DNA from: Spirochaetales bacterium
GTDB taxonomy: Bacteria; Spirochaetota; Spirochaetia; UBA9216
Length of the DNA stretch: 64,000 bases
Reading direction: 5' to 3'
NCBI GenBank assembly: GCA_016839055.1
Contig: JAEKNX010000007.1
Span: 186,001 to 250,000, forward strand
The notes under the pieces: model-generated
The model's database searches: none
What the model was told of the DNA's origin: nothing
The model's input: only the letters and a program-made list of their open reading frames with translations
Part shown: positions 34,497 to 44,629 of the stretch, in pieces
How the letters are laid out: every line of letters begins with the position of its first letter
Numbering within the stretch: the first letter of the stretch is position 1
Translations under genes and position numbers: made by a program

Positions 34497-35054
34497 ATGG
34501 GTTTAATTTTTTCAAAGATTAAAATAAAGACTAAGTTAATTTTAATAATAATTGGATTTTTATGGACTTTTAATGGATTATTTTTATTTACATTTTATTC
34601 GGCAAAATCACTATTATTTAGTTATTCAATCTCAGGGGCATTATTTTCACTTCAAGGAATTTTACTTTTATATCATTCTCAACAGGAAAATAATATTTCA
34701 ATAAAATTTGAAAAGACTATTATTGACTTTATGGGGATAATATTTATTTTCTTTGCAGTTTTTATTTACCCAATAACTGGAAATTTATCTGGTCATTTTT
34801 TCCCATCGGCACCAGTTTTTCCTGAACCTTGTCCTCTGACTATTGTAACATTTGGCGTATTCTTTTTAGCAAGAAAAAAAGTCCCTATATCGCTAATGGC
34901 AATCCCTCTTATTTGGTCCATTGTTGGTATAATCGGTTTTATTGAATATGGTGTTGTGGCAGATTTAGCAGAAGCAATAATTGGTGCTTTTTCCATAGTA
35001 TTAATTCTCATTAGAAATAGAAGAATAGGGAGCAAATCACGTGAATCAGTATAA
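34497..35054 (+). CDS. DUF6064-like membrane protein with uncertain start
   Basis: About five to six hydrophobic helices and the segment PVFPEPCPLTIVTFGVFFLA, recalling the DUF6064 signature around its Cys-Pro. Function unknown. The frame is open upstream to about 34400 and reads FNDLDLFTLFKGYHVEYPF, a plausible N-terminus just after AAAGGAG. That stretch has no ATG/GTG/TTG in frame, so the native start may have been lost or is a rare ATT. The ATG at 34497 would delete the first helix. Very AT-rich like its tetR neighbour. Confidence 0.65.
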   Translation: MGLIFSKIKIKTKLILIIIGFLWTFNGLFLFTFYSAKSLLFSYSISGALFSLQGILLLYHSQQENNISIKFEKTIIDFMGIIFIFFAVFIYPITGNLSGHFFPSAPVFPEPCPLTIVTFGVFFLARKKVPISLMAIPLIWSIVGIIGFIEYGVVADLAEAIIGAFSIVLILIRNRRIGSKSRESV

Positions 35055-35199
35055 AAAATAAAAAACAGATTTCGAAAATTAATAAACTAATTTATTTAAA
35101 TATAGTAGGGTTAACCCCTCTATATTTGAATAATAAGAATAAATTAAAATTAGATCAATTAATTGTTGTGAAATCTAAAGTAAGCCTATCAAGGCTATG

Positions 35200-35277
35200 T
35201 GTCAATCTTTGCAGCTGCGTTATCGGTGATACTGTACTAATCAGTGAACAGTAGGGTACTGTAGAGGACATTAATCC
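35200..35277 (+). pseudogene. Fragment of an mscS-like gene with internal deletion
   Basis: Bases 35200-35230 match the mscS gene on the opposite strand (62510-62540) at 28 of 31 positions. Bases 35231-35276 match 62379-62424 at about 42 of 46. The 85 bp between these two blocks in the intact gene are missing here, and both edges carry ATCGGTGAT, so the deletion arose between short direct repeats. The remainder of 35055-35378 holds no gene. Confidence 0.75.
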
Positions 35278-35378
35278 TGGAATTTAAGAAATGATCTGCA
35301 TCCCTTCAATTTTGTATTAATATCAGTCTCCCCTCATTGGAGAGTCAAATAGTCTTTTGAATTATTATTATTTTTATC

Positions 35379-36425
35379 TTGTTTTTCTTCTTTGGATTTC
35401 TTCAGCTGAATTTTAGAAACAAGCTGCCGCTGAATTACATGCTTTCCGGCCTGTTTTTCCTGGGCGGGTATGTGTTTTTCAACTATTGGGCCTTCAGTGT
35501 AGGACTTTTTAAACATCTCCCCCTGCTCATGAATACGGATATCGCTATTAGTTACGCCATCGGACCTTTCTTATATCTGTATTTTTGCGCCATATCGGGC
35601 GCAAAAAAGATGAAATCCCAGATAATGGTGATCCATTTTACCCCGTTTCTGGTTTCATTGACCTGTCTGCTAATCATGAACCTCAGTTCATCCCTGCCCC
35701 TTACTTATTACAGGGATATGAACCTGCTTTTTCCGGAATATTCCTATAATCCCTTCATAAGAATTGTTAGTTACTTGTCGAATATATCCTTGGGCATCTA
35801 TTTCTTCCTGACCCTGTTTCAGATATCCTTTTTTTTCAGGTCAAAAAAAATCTGCCCGGAGATTCGAATAGTATTGATCTTCCTGCTGCTTCTCACATTA
35901 AACGGTATTTTTTTACTAGTTGCAGATTTTTTTCATAAGACGGTATTGATACTGATCGGTATCGGATGCTTTTCCCTGCTCCCCATGTATTATATATTCT
36001 TTTCCTTCCGGTATCCCGAGTTCAGCATCAAAGTTATCAAAGAGGCCCGGACCATGCGCTATGAGCACTCGATCGTAAAAAACCTGGACATTGAACTTAT
36101 CCAGACCAGACTGACCGAATTGATGACAGAAGAAAGGCTCTTCGTAGGGGACTCCTTAAGCCTGCAGTCCCGGAGCGCTTATTTAAAGATTACCCCTCAT
36201 CAGCTCTCCCAGGTTTTAAATGATCGTCTGAATCTGAACTTCAGTACCTATATAAATGCCTTCCGTATTCAGGAAACCAAAAAGCTCTTAACAGACCGGC
36301 CGGATAGGAGTATTCTCGAAATAGCCTATTCGGTGGGGTTTAATTCAAAATCCTCCTTCTATTCCTCATTTATCAAGGATACCGGCCTTCCTCCCACGGA
36401 ATATCGAAAAAAATACGTAAATTAA
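35379..36425 (+). CDS. AraC-type regulator with membrane-embedded N-terminus
   Basis: 348 residues. The N-terminal 220 contain about seven hydrophobic helices. The C-terminal 100 are an AraC HTH domain (HQLSQVLNDRLNLNFSTYINAFRIQETKKLL ... ILEIAYSVGFNSKSSFYSSFIKDTG in substance). Such proteins are thought to sense a membrane or external signal and act directly on DNA. The frame opens after a TGA at 35358 with no ATG; the TTG at 35379 is used, or possibly an upstream ATT. The next gene is a broken lipoprotein. Confidence 0.82.
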   Translation: MFFFFGFLQLNFRNKLPLNYMLSGLFFLGGYVFFNYWAFSVGLFKHLPLLMNTDIAISYAIGPFLYLYFCAISGAKKMKSQIMVIHFTPFLVSLTCLLIMNLSSSLPLTYYRDMNLLFPEYSYNPFIRIVSYLSNISLGIYFFLTLFQISFFFRSKKICPEIRIVLIFLLLLTLNGIFLLVADFFHKTVLILIGIGCFSLLPMYYIFFSFRYPEFSIKVIKEARTMRYEHSIVKNLDIELIQTRLTELMTEERLFVGDSLSLQSRSAYLKITPHQLSQVLNDRLNLNFSTYINAFRIQETKKLLTDRPDRSILEIAYSVGFNSKSSFYSSFIKDTGLPPTEYRKKYVN

Positions 36426-36504
36426 GTCCTAATTTATAATTCCGGACGGTTTTTTCCTAGGATCCTATACACTTTAAGTAAACCACTCGAGTGCGGAGGA
36501 ATCT

Positions 36505-37392
36505 ATGTCAAAAAAACCGGTCTTTTTTTCAGTTTTTATGGGTATTCTCTTTTTGTCATCCTTAGTCTTCCAGGGCTGCGAAAACCAATTGCGGCAGTTT
36601 ATTCTTATCCTAGGTATGGCCAATGACGGTATGGGCAGCGGGAGCATAGATACCGTCTCTTTAACCGGCAGCGGTATCTATGATGAAGGAACCGAAGTCT
36701 CCGCCCAGGCAATGGCGGATTCCGGCTGTTCATGCGCCGGGTGGTTCGATGCGGAAAGCGGGGGAACGCTGGTTTCCGCAGATAACCCCTATATTTTTAA
36801 TCTTATAGAAGATACGGTTCTCTATGCTATATTCGAGAACGTTCCCATAGCTTCGGCAGTCAATATTCATGACGGAGGAATTGTCGAAAGCGGGTTTATC
36901 ATCGGGACCGCCGGCGACGACATTACCCTGGCCGCGGTGGAGGTAAAGCTTGACGGGGGCGCCTATACAGCCGCCACGGGGACGACCAGCTGGAGCTTTA
37001 AACTCCCCACAGGGGGAAGCACGTGGAAAGACGGCAGCCTGCACACCCTGGGCATTCGGAGCAGGGATGAGGCGGGCAATTACTCCGGTGAAATTTTTCT
37101 ACACGTTCGAAAGGGAGTAAACAAGGATGTGAACGGCGACGGCTACGCGGACCTCGCGGTGGGGGAATATAACTACAACAGCGGTCAGGGACGGGCCTAT
37201 GTCTTTGAAGGCGGCTTAGGCGGGATTGCCGACCAAGACCTTTCTGGCACGGGTTTCGCCGAGACGACCCTAACTGGAGAGGCTAATTGTAGTTTTGGCT
37301 GCTCTGTACAGGGGTAAAGGAGGAGCCGGAGGTAGTCAGGGCGGGTCTTTATTTTCGAGGGAGGTCCGTCAGGAATTGCAAACCAGACTTAG
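36505..37392 (+). pseudogene. FG-GAP-type lipoprotein, C-terminally broken by frameshifts
   Basis: Open frame 36505-37317: lipoprotein signal (lipobox VFQGC), an InlB B-repeat-like domain with GSGIYDEGTEVSAQA, an Ig-like stretch, and the start of an integrin-alpha FG-GAP blade (DVNGDGYADLAVGEY, GRAYVFEGG). After the TAA, another frame at 37339-37392 continues with GRVFIFEGGPSGIANQT, clearly the next FG-GAP blade. At least two single-base shifts separate them, one in a G-run. The original would have been a beta-propeller surface protein. SD GCGGAGGA. Confidence 0.7.
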
Positions 37393-37574
37393 GCAGCAAA
37401 TACTACCATCAACGATGCATTAAAATAGGCAAGTTCATTAAATAGATCCGTTATCTCTAGAACAACTACGCGCCAGCCGCCCCAGGAAGGGGCCTGTCAG
37501 CATAAATTATTCTGAGCGAAAAAAATATTTAATTTAGTCAGATAATTCTCCCGTTTTTCTATTGGAAATAGATA

Positions 37575-39425
37575 TTACTCCTCAATCTTAAAAAAGGAAA
37601 TAACTGTTTTCATCGAATCAGCCTGTGAATTTAACTCTTCAGCCATAGATGCAAGTTCCTCTGAAATTGCAGCATTCTTTTGAATGACTTCATTGAGTTG
37701 AAGTATTCCGTTATTAACCTGTTCGGCACCGGTATTCTGTTCCGCCCCGGCGCTTGAAATCTCCTGAACAAGTTCCGAAGTTTTTGTAATATTTGGAATG
37801 AGATTGTTTATAAGTTCACCGGCAGTCTGAGCTCTTTTTACACTGGAAAGTGAGATTTCAGTAATTTCAGTTGATGCTTTCTGACTTCGTCCTGCAAGTT
37901 TTCTAACTTCATCTGCAACAACAGCAAAACCCTTTCCTGCTTCACCGGCACGGGCGGCTTCGATGGCGGCATTGAGTGCAAGAAGGTTTGTATTTCTTGC
38001 AATCTCATCAATAATATTTATTTTCTGGGTAATTATTTTCATTGCCTCAACGGTATCGTTTACCGCGGCGCCGCCCTCTCCTGCGTCTGCTGCTGCCTGG
38101 GAAGCAATGGTGTTGGAATGCTGAGCATTATCTGTGTTTTGTTCTATATTGGAAACAAGCTGTTCCATGCTGGCGGATATTTCTTCAGTACTGGATGCCT
38201 GTTCGCTTGAACCGGTTGAAAGTTCCTGAGCTGTTGAATTTATTTGCTGACTGCCGTTTGCAACTTCAGTTGCAGCTGTTTTGATGTCAATCACGGTTTT
38301 GCTGAGATTTTCCGTCATTTCCTGCAATGAAAAGACAAGCGAACCAATCTCGTCTTTACGATTTTTCAGCTTGTTGTTAATTGTTAGATTAAGATAACCA
38401 TTGGAAACCTGTCCGATATTATAAGCAATATCGGTTATCGGTTTTGAGATATTCCTGCCGAGCATGACGCTTATAACTATAAATATCAGTAGGGCGGCGG
38501 CGAAAATGATTATTAACAAGGTGACAAGGGCCCTGATTCCCGCGTTTAACTCATCCATTGAAGGAACAGCAAGTAGTATCCAGCCTGTAGACAGGCGTGA
38601 AAAGCCTATGAGCTGGTTCCCTGATTTGATTATTCCGTGTTTAATTGATTCGTCGCTTAGAATCTTAATATTAGATTCTTTGTTTTTAGAATAAACATCT
38701 GAAAATAATTCTCCTTCGAATTCCGGATGTCCCAGGAATTTCAGATCAACATTTAATAGAGCATAGTATCCATCATTCTGGAAAGGCTGCGAAAGAAGCC
38801 TGTCTTTTAGCTCACTTATAAAACTGTCAGTCCCTACGACTCCGATTGTTTGATTTTCAACTTCTATGGCTTTACATATCGATACAATATCAGCATCAAA
38901 GTCTTCCCAGTAATACGGATCTGTAATATAGGTTCCATATTCTTCGGTTAGGTAAAACCATTTCCAGTCTCCATCGGTGATGTCTTTACGGGTATAGGTG
39001 GTTTTGGAATTATAAGTAACGTTGCCGTTCTGCTCCAAATCTCTGATTGAAAGAATCTGTACGGCTCCGGTGTATTCCGGAGAGAACCAGGTATATAGAG
39101 TTGTAAGGTCATTTCCTGTTAAGATCGGTGTGCCTACCGTTTTCATTTTTTCGGAAAAATCAAAAAACTGTTCATCATTTCTTATCGTCTCAATAGAAAG
39201 TTTGTCCTCAATAATAGCTTTATAGCTTGTGACAATAGCTAATTTTTCCTTGAAGAAACCTTCAAACTCCCTTGCCCATGAGTCGGTCGAGGTTACGAGC
39301 ATGTCTTCTATACTCGAGTTTAAAATATTTGTACTGCTGGTTATTGATATGAAAACGAATAAAGACATTATTATTATAAATGGAATAGTAATTAAAAGAA
39401 TTATTCTGATTACAAGTCTTTTCAT
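37575..39425 (-). CDS. Methyl-accepting chemotaxis protein
   Basis: 616 residues. TM1 at about 6-30, a periplasmic double-Cache-like sensor to about 290, TM2 about 295-317, HAMP to about 370. The signalling domain has the conserved hairpin tip [22 protein letters not shown] followed by [15 protein letters not shown]. No CheR-docking pentapeptide at the C-terminus. The dCache part suggests sensing of amino acids or other small organics. Solitary; SD GGAG on the minus strand. The 190 bp upstream (39426-39615) show nothing else. Confidence 0.93.
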   Translation of the reverse strand: MKRLVIRIILLITIPFIIIMSLFVFISITSSTNILNSSIEDMLVTSTDSWAREFEGFFKEKLAIVTSYKAIIEDKLSIETIRNDEQFFDFSEKMKTVGTPILTGNDLTTLYTWFSPEYTGAVQILSIRDLEQNGNVTYNSKTTYTRKDITDGDWKWFYLTEEYGTYITDPYYWEDFDADIVSICKAIEVENQTIGVVGTDSFISELKDRLLSQPFQNDGYYALLNVDLKFLGHPEFEGELFSDVYSKNKESNIKILSDESIKHGIIKSGNQLIGFSRLSTGWILLAVPSMDELNAGIRALVTLLIIIFAAALLIFIVISVMLGRNISKPITDIAYNIGQVSNGYLNLTINNKLKNRKDEIGSLVFSLQEMTENLSKTVIDIKTAATEVANGSQQINSTAQELSTGSSEQASSTEEISASMEQLVSNIEQNTDNAQHSNTIASQAAADAGEGGAAVNDTVEAMKIITQKINIIDEIARNTNLLALNAAIEAARAGEAGKGFAVVADEVRKLAGRSQKASTEITEISLSSVKRAQTAGELINNLIPNITKTSELVQEISSAGAEQNTGAEQVNNGILQLNEVIQKNAAISEELASMAEELNSQADSMKTVISFFKIEE

Positions 39426-39615
39426 TTTATTCTCCGTTATTTAAATTATTATGAATTAGAATCAGTTTATCAATGAAAAACATAATATTTTCCTCAATAT
39501 ATAAAGAAAAACAAGCATCATTGTACTATTAAAGTCCTGCATGGCTTGAAGTCCCGGATGATCGGCAGATAATAAATTTAATGCATTTCTTATAAAACTC
39601 TGTTACCCTTAGCCT

Positions 39616-41490
39616 ATGGCCGCAAAGCATAGAATATCTATAACTTTGTTTCTGCTGCTTATACTTGGGAATGTCTGCCTCTTCTCTCAGAATGGGGTGA
39701 ATATTGAGATCTTGCCGGGCTTTTCGGGCAGTTTTAACGCTGGATACTGGATACCCCTTACGGTTCAGTTGGAATCGGATATTCCTCCCTTCGATGGTAT
39801 TCTCGAAGTCTCTCTGCCTGTCGGCAGTATTCATCGCGCTGATCGCGGAAGCTATACAATAAGTAGAAAGATCTCGCTCGAACCCTGGCGCGGCAGGCGG
39901 CTACTTCTTACCCTTCCCCTCCCGAGGCGCGAGGAACTTACCGTGCGGATAATCCGTGATGATGAAGTTATCGCCGAAGAGGATTTTACTCTAAGCCCCT
40001 TCGGGTATAGGGGGAAGACTCTTCTTCTTTTAAGCCGCAGACCCGATCTGGGCATACAGGGTGGCCGAGGGTGGCTCTCGCTCTCGGTCCATCCCGAAGC
40101 CCTTCCGGTGAGTCCGGCGGGTTACAGCTCAGTAGCCGCGGTAATTTTTCATGATGCTCCCTTAAATGAAATTTCTCCCCTGCAAGTCGATGCTTTAATT
40201 GCCTGGGTGCGGGGCGGCGGACTTCTTGTTGTCACAGGTGGCATTGTCGATCCCGGCCTTCTGCCGGTGAGGCTTTCCGAGACCTTTCCCTATCTTCTTC
40301 ACGGCAGGGCTGATTCGGCCGAGCCGCCTGGATTGGCCGGTTCCGGGAGGCTCCAGCTTCCTGCATCTCCCTCCTATCCACTCTGGCTGGGAGTGCTCCG
40401 GGATGATGCCTCTCGGCTGCCTCTCTCCGTCTCAGGGGAGGCCGGCGTTTTTCCGCTGGAAGCCGTCCGGAGCGAAGGCCTGGGAAGAGTAGCGGGCTGC
40501 CTGATTGATCCTGCCGCCTCTCCTTACCTGAGGTGGAAGGGGCTTGGCGATTATTGGGAACTCCTCCTCTCGGCTCAGCCCGCTGGCGGGCGGGAGTTTC
40601 CTGTAACAGACCCTCTGCCGAATCTTCATTTGCAGCTCAGCCGCCGCATTCCGGCTTCCTCAGGCTCCCTGCTCCAGGAGGGCGGCTGGTTTCTTGCCCC
40701 GCTGCTGCTGCTTCTTGTGCCGGCTTTTTTGAAGCGCAGGCTTCGCGGATGGCTGATTGTTTCTATAATATTACCCCTGGCCGCCGCGTTTTTTATGGTG
40801 TCTTTTCTGCCTGAGGAAAAGCCGGTATACCGGGAGATCTCTCTTCTTAAGGGGAATTTCAGAGGCGAAGGCGGAGACCTCTGGATAAAGGGTGGAATTA
40901 CCAGCCGTGAAGGCGGCGTGTTTCACCTGCCTCTGGGGAGTGAGCCATTTATTGTTCTACCCAATGGTAATGAGAGTCTGACTGTTTTTGAGAATCCAAG
41001 GGAAGTCTATCTGGACAGGGGGCGCTGGGAGACGAGGGAATTCTTTCTGGCCTCTTCGGCCGCGCTTCCTGTCAAAACCGAGGTGGTCAGGAATGGAACG
41101 ATGGTAGAAGGATTCCTCAGATGGAATCCGGGTGATGATTACCGAAACGCCATACTCCTTGGAGGAGAGCTTACCGCAAAAGAGGTGGTGCTTCTTCCTG
41201 AGGCAGGAGGACTATCTTTCAGGGCTGTCCTCTCACGCGAGGCTTCCGCCCTCGAGATGGAAGCTGATTATATTAAAGAATCAGGAAGGAACTTTTCCCC
41301 GGCCCAGAGGGGCTACCTCGATTATCTTGTCTCCGGAGGGCTTCTTCCCCGGGAGGATGGGGCGGATTTTTACTTCCTGCTCTTTAGCAATCGGACTGGA
41401 ACGATATTAGATCCGGTGGAAACTGAGAATATAGGCTTGAAGGCTGTTCTTCTGGAATTCGAGTTTGAGGAGATCCCCTATGAGGATTAA
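39616..41490 (+). CDS. Exported membrane protein of the MoxR/VWA operon, unknown function
   Basis: 624 residues with a signal peptide (cleavage near FSQ at about 25), an N-terminal beta-sandwich (to about 125), a Rossmann/amidotransferase-like part with GGGLLVVTGG near 200, and two adjacent transmembrane helices at about 355-400. A further periplasmic beta-rich domain follows. It is first in a translationally coupled run of six genes. Analogous first genes in MoxR loci are often uncharacterised. No SD is obvious before the ATG. Confidence 0.75.
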   Translation: MAAKHRISITLFLLLILGNVCLFSQNGVNIEILPGFSGSFNAGYWIPLTVQLESDIPPFDGILEVSLPVGSIHRADRGSYTISRKISLEPWRGRRLLLTLPLPRREELTVRIIRDDEVIAEEDFTLSPFGYRGKTLLLLSRRPDLGIQGGRGWLSLSVHPEALPVSPAGYSSVAAVIFHDAPLNEISPLQVDALIAWVRGGGLLVVTGGIVDPGLLPVRLSETFPYLLHGRADSAEPPGLAGSGRLQLPASPSYPLWLGVLRDDASRLPLSVSGEAGVFPLEAVRSEGLGRVAGCLIDPAASPYLRWKGLGDYWELLLSAQPAGGREFPVTDPLPNLHLQLSRRIPASSGSLLQEGGWFLAPLLLLLVPAFLKRRLRGWLIVSIILPLAAAFFMVSFLPEEKPVYREISLLKGNFRGEGGDLWIKGGITSREGGVFHLPLGSEPFIVLPNGNESLTVFENPREVYLDRGRWETREFFLASSAALPVKTEVVRNGTMVEGFLRWNPGDDYRNAILLGGELTAKEVVLLPEAGGLSFRAVLSREASALEMEADYIKESGRNFSPAQRGYLDYLVSGGLLPREDGADFYFLLFSNRTGTILDPVETENIGLKAVLLEFEFEEIPYED

Positions 41491-42211
41491 TCCGCTGTTT
41501 AAAGAAGGACTTGAGCTTATTTCCAAACCCGGCTTCCGGCGGATATACGGCCTCTGTATTATAGCTCTGGGAGTATCATTCTTCCTGATTCTTCCCTCCG
41601 AAGGTCCGGGAAGCGCGGCGGCATCAATCGGGCCCCCGCCGATTTTCATCAATATGGCCACTGCTGCCGCGATAGCCGCCCTCTTGGCGGTGGTTGCGTC
41701 GGTTAGCCTGCTCTCGGGAAGATCAGCCGAGGCAAGTCAGTGGTTTCATCACACCGGCTTCGTAGACTATGCCGCCGGCAAGACGGCAATTAATCTGATA
41801 ATTTCCATACTGTACGGGGCCCTCCTCCTGCCTTTTCTCATCCTTGCCGCCCATTTTGAAGCCCTGCCTTTTATCGGAGCCTTTGCCGCGTCCGCTTACC
41901 TTTTCGGAGTATTCATCTCATACGCGTTTTTGATGGAGGTATTGAGACTCGCTCTGCCGTCTTTTCCCCTGATCCGCAGGATTATTATATGGGCAATTTT
42001 CTGCTTCCATCTGCTTCTGACTTCCGGAATTGCGCCCGGCTTTAATCCTGTTGCCCGGCTTTCGGCCCTGAACCTGAGTATGGAAAGTTCAAATTCTGAT
42101 GGTCTTATTCTCTCATCGCTAAAATCCGGCCTTTTCCCCCTCCTTGTTCTGCTTCCTGTTTTTCTTGTTCTATCCTATTTTCTGGCAGGACGGAGGCCGA
42201 AGGATGGATAA
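41480..42211 (+). CDS. ABC-2-like multi-spanning membrane protein
   Basis: 243 residues, about six helices, similar in layout to ABC-2 permeases, but no ATPase gene is nearby. The frame reaches back to a TTG at 41465. The ATG at 41480 has SD GAGGAG and overlaps the previous stop by 11 bp, so it is preferred. Probably a membrane partner in the MoxR/VWA machine. Confidence 0.7.
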   Translation: MRINPLFKEGLELISKPGFRRIYGLCIIALGVSFFLILPSEGPGSAAASIGPPPIFINMATAAAIAALLAVVASVSLLSGRSAEASQWFHHTGFVDYAAGKTAINLIISILYGALLLPFLILAAHFEALPFIGAFAASAYLFGVFISYAFLMEVLRLALPSFPLIRRIIIWAIFCFHLLLTSGIAPGFNPVARLSALNLSMESSNSDGLILSSLKSGLFPLLVLLPVFLVLSYFLAGRRPKDG

Positions 42212-43604
42212 TCTCATGAGGCCCTATCGAAGACGACACCGGCTTTTAACCCTCTGGGACGGCTTTTTAACCGGACTTCTCTTCTCTCTGGCCCCGGCCC
42301 TCCTTACTTCCGTAACAGGTTTTACCCCATGGTATTCTCTTCTGTTTGTCTTATCTCTTGGCGGGGGATTCCTCTTTATCTCTGTCCGGAGCCGGGAACT
42401 CTACCGCCGCATCGAGCGCCTGACTGGTTTACAGGGAGAGATCTCAACTCTGGCAGATTATTACAAGAGAGAGGAGCCTAATCCTTATCTTCCCCTCCTA
42501 TATGAGAGAGTGAGAAAAAGACTCTCGCAATATCCTGCCGAAGGCTGCTTTCCCGCGAATCCGGGGAAAAGACTGGTAAAGACCATCTTCCTCTCTGCTG
42601 TCCTCTGGGCGCTTCTTATTCTTCCCGGCCTCATCGGGACGGGTGAAGCTGATCTAAATGAAGTAGTCAGGAATTCTGCTGTGAGTCTCCAGGAGGCGTC
42701 AGAGCAAGACTCCCGCTTTACTCCCCTGGCCGAGCACCTTCGAGAACTGGAGAAGGAGCTTTTAGGCGAGGATGAGTTTCCGGAGGCGATGAAGGAACTC
42801 GAAGACCTCTCGAAAGAATTGACAGAGCAGATCAGGGAACTTGAGCGGAATTCTCTTACGCGGCTTTTTGAGGAGCGGGGTGAAACCAGGGCAGAGCAGA
42901 TGGAGCGGCTTTCGATGGGCGATATGTCGCTTCCTGAAACCCGTGAGTTAATAATGGATCTTCTCTCGGATCCTTCTGTTGACGAGGAGACGAGAAAATC
43001 CATAAGGCAGTCTTTTCAGGATTATTCGGAGGCAGCGGAGGATGAGAGCTCTTCTTCTCGGGAGGAGCAGCAGAAGCTGGCCGAAGAGCTTATGAGTAAT
43101 CTGGATCCTGAAAGAATGGAACTGGTCAGGGAGCTGAAAGATGTACTAAATGATCTGGAGAGCCTCACGCATGCGCCGGAAGACGCTCCTGAGAACCCGG
43201 AGTCGGCCGGGGATGATGAGATTTCACAGGCAGACAGGGAGTCAAGGCGAACAGGCGGCGGCGGGGCTGACTCTCTGGAGCCCGAGCCGGGAAGCCGGGG
43301 GGCCCCTACAACGGCTGCGGGCAGTAAGCCTGGAAAGGCGGGAGGGGAGGGCTCTGTTTTCGAACCCTGGGAGGGAGACTCTCCTGAGGTTCGCCTGCCT
43401 GAAGGCGAGATACGGGAGCGGAGAAAACAGGGGGTTCTGAGGCTGGAGGGCAGTGAAAGCCTCAATCTTGAACGGATATCCCCGCAAAGCCCGGAGGGAG
43501 AACGGGTAAAGGAAGAGGAAATTTCAATCCAGGCTATTCCTGAAGAGAAGAGGCCTCTTGTACGTGATTACTTCACATCCATCGGCTCGGAGCCGGAAAA
43601 TTAA
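42204..43604 (+). CDS. DUF4175-like membrane protein with long acidic coiled region
   Basis: 467 residues when started at the ATG 42204, which overlaps the previous stop (ATGGATAA). Two N-terminal helices (about 17-60) and another at about 125-145 are followed by a 300-residue highly charged Glu/Ser/Arg-rich segment with coiled-coil character (for example RELEKELLGEDEFPEAMKEL). It is similar in layout to DUF4175 proteins found in MoxR/VWA loci. The charged part likely lies outside the membrane and holds partners. Confidence 0.72.
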   Translation: MDNLMRPYRRRHRLLTLWDGFLTGLLFSLAPALLTSVTGFTPWYSLLFVLSLGGGFLFISVRSRELYRRIERLTGLQGEISTLADYYKREEPNPYLPLLYERVRKRLSQYPAEGCFPANPGKRLVKTIFLSAVLWALLILPGLIGTGEADLNEVVRNSAVSLQEASEQDSRFTPLAEHLRELEKELLGEDEFPEAMKELEDLSKELTEQIRELERNSLTRLFEERGETRAEQMERLSMGDMSLPETRELIMDLLSDPSVDEETRKSIRQSFQDYSEAAEDESSSSREEQQKLAEELMSNLDPERMELVRELKDVLNDLESLTHAPEDAPENPESAGDDEISQADRESRRTGGGGADSLEPEPGSRGAPTTAAGSKPGKAGGEGSVFEPWEGDSPEVRLPEGEIRERRKQGVLRLEGSESLNLERISPQSPEGERVKEEEISIQAIPEEKRPLVRDYFTSIGSEPEN

Positions 43605-43633
43605 AATTTAAAGCAAAATTTGAGGAGGCAAGC

Positions 43634-44629
43634 TTGGAACAATTAAATGAAGAACGTCTTACCATTATGAGAGATAAAATTCTGACAGTGAAGGCCGAGG
43701 TGGAGAAAATTATTGTAGGTCAGAGTGAGCTTGTAACCGAGACGCTCACGGCACTCCTTTGCGGGGGACACATCCTCCTTGAGGGAGTTCCCGGGATAGG
43801 CAAGACCTCCCTTATTAAAGCCCTCGGTGAGGCCCTCGGTCTGGATACCAGCCGTATTCAGTTTACCCCTGATCTTATGCCGGCAGACATTCTTGGAACC
43901 CAGGTGCTGGTCCGTGACGCCTCGGGAGATTCTCCCCGCATAACCTTTCAGAAGGGCCCGCTGTTCACCCAGATCCTCCTTGCCGATGAGATTAACAGGG
44001 CTACTCCCAAGACCCAGTCGGCCCTCCTCGAGGCCATGCAGGAAGGCTCTGTTACCATAGGGGGAGAAAAACATATTCTGAAGGCGCCCTTCATGGTTCT
44101 TGCCACCCAGAACCCTATAGAAATGGAGGGAACCTATCCTCTTCCCGAAGCCCAGATGGACCGGTTTTTCTTCAAACTCCTCGTGCCCTTCCCCTCGGCC
44201 GGGGACATACATCTCATCCTTGACCGAACGACTAAAGGGGCTCTCCCGTCTCTCGTTCCCTGCCTCACAGGCGAGGAAATCCGGGAGTACCAGGGGGTTA
44301 TCCGGCAGATTCCCGCCTCTCATGAGGTCAAGGATTTCGCCGTCAGGCTTGTTCTTGGAACTCATCCTGACCGGACCGACAGTAAGTCAGATTACGCGAC
44401 CTTCATCCGTCACGGGGCAAGTCCCCGCGGTGCCCAGAGCATGGTCCTCGGAGCAAAGGTTTTTGCCCTTCTTGACGGCCGGGTTCATCTTACATTCGAT
44501 GATATCAAAAGGAGCGCTAAACCCGCACTCCGTCACCGCCTGCTTCTGAGTTTTGAGGGTGAGGCTCAGGGAGTACGGACTGACGAGATTGTAGATGCCC
44601 TGATAAAGGCAACTCCGGAGCGCTTGTAG
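43634..44629 (+). CDS. MoxR family AAA+ ATPase
   Basis: 331 residues. Walker A GVPGIGKT, Walker B and sensor LLADEINRATPKTQSALLEAMQE, sensor 1 ATQNPIEMEGTYPLPEAQMDRF. MoxR proteins remodel or activate VWA-domain partners. TTG start is favoured by the excellent SD GAGGAGG five bases away; the next ATG is 11 codons in. It overlaps the DUF58 gene by one base. Confidence 0.94.
   Translation: MEQLNEERLTIMRDKILTVKAEVEKIIVGQSELVTETLTALLCGGHILLEGVPGIGKTSLIKALGEALGLDTSRIQFTPDLMPADILGTQVLVRDASGDSPRITFQKGPLFTQILLADEINRATPKTQSALLEAMQEGSVTIGGEKHILKAPFMVLATQNPIEMEGTYPLPEAQMDRFFFKLLVPFPSAGDIHLILDRTTKGALPSLVPCLTGEEIREYQGVIRQIPASHEVKDFAVRLVLGTHPDRTDSKSDYATFIRHGASPRGAQSMVLGAKVFALLDGRVHLTFDDIKRSAKPALRHRLLLSFEGEAQGVRTDEIVDALIKATPERL

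Noticed and set aside
41480..42211. Complete ABC-2 transporter in the MoxR operon
   Set aside because: Only a permease-like protein is present; no ABC ATPase gene is in or next to the operon.
43022..43465. Long minus-strand open frame under the DUF4175-like gene
   Set aside because: It mirrors Ser/Arg-rich antisense of a Glu-rich coding region, has no SD, and lies within a coupled operon on the other strand.
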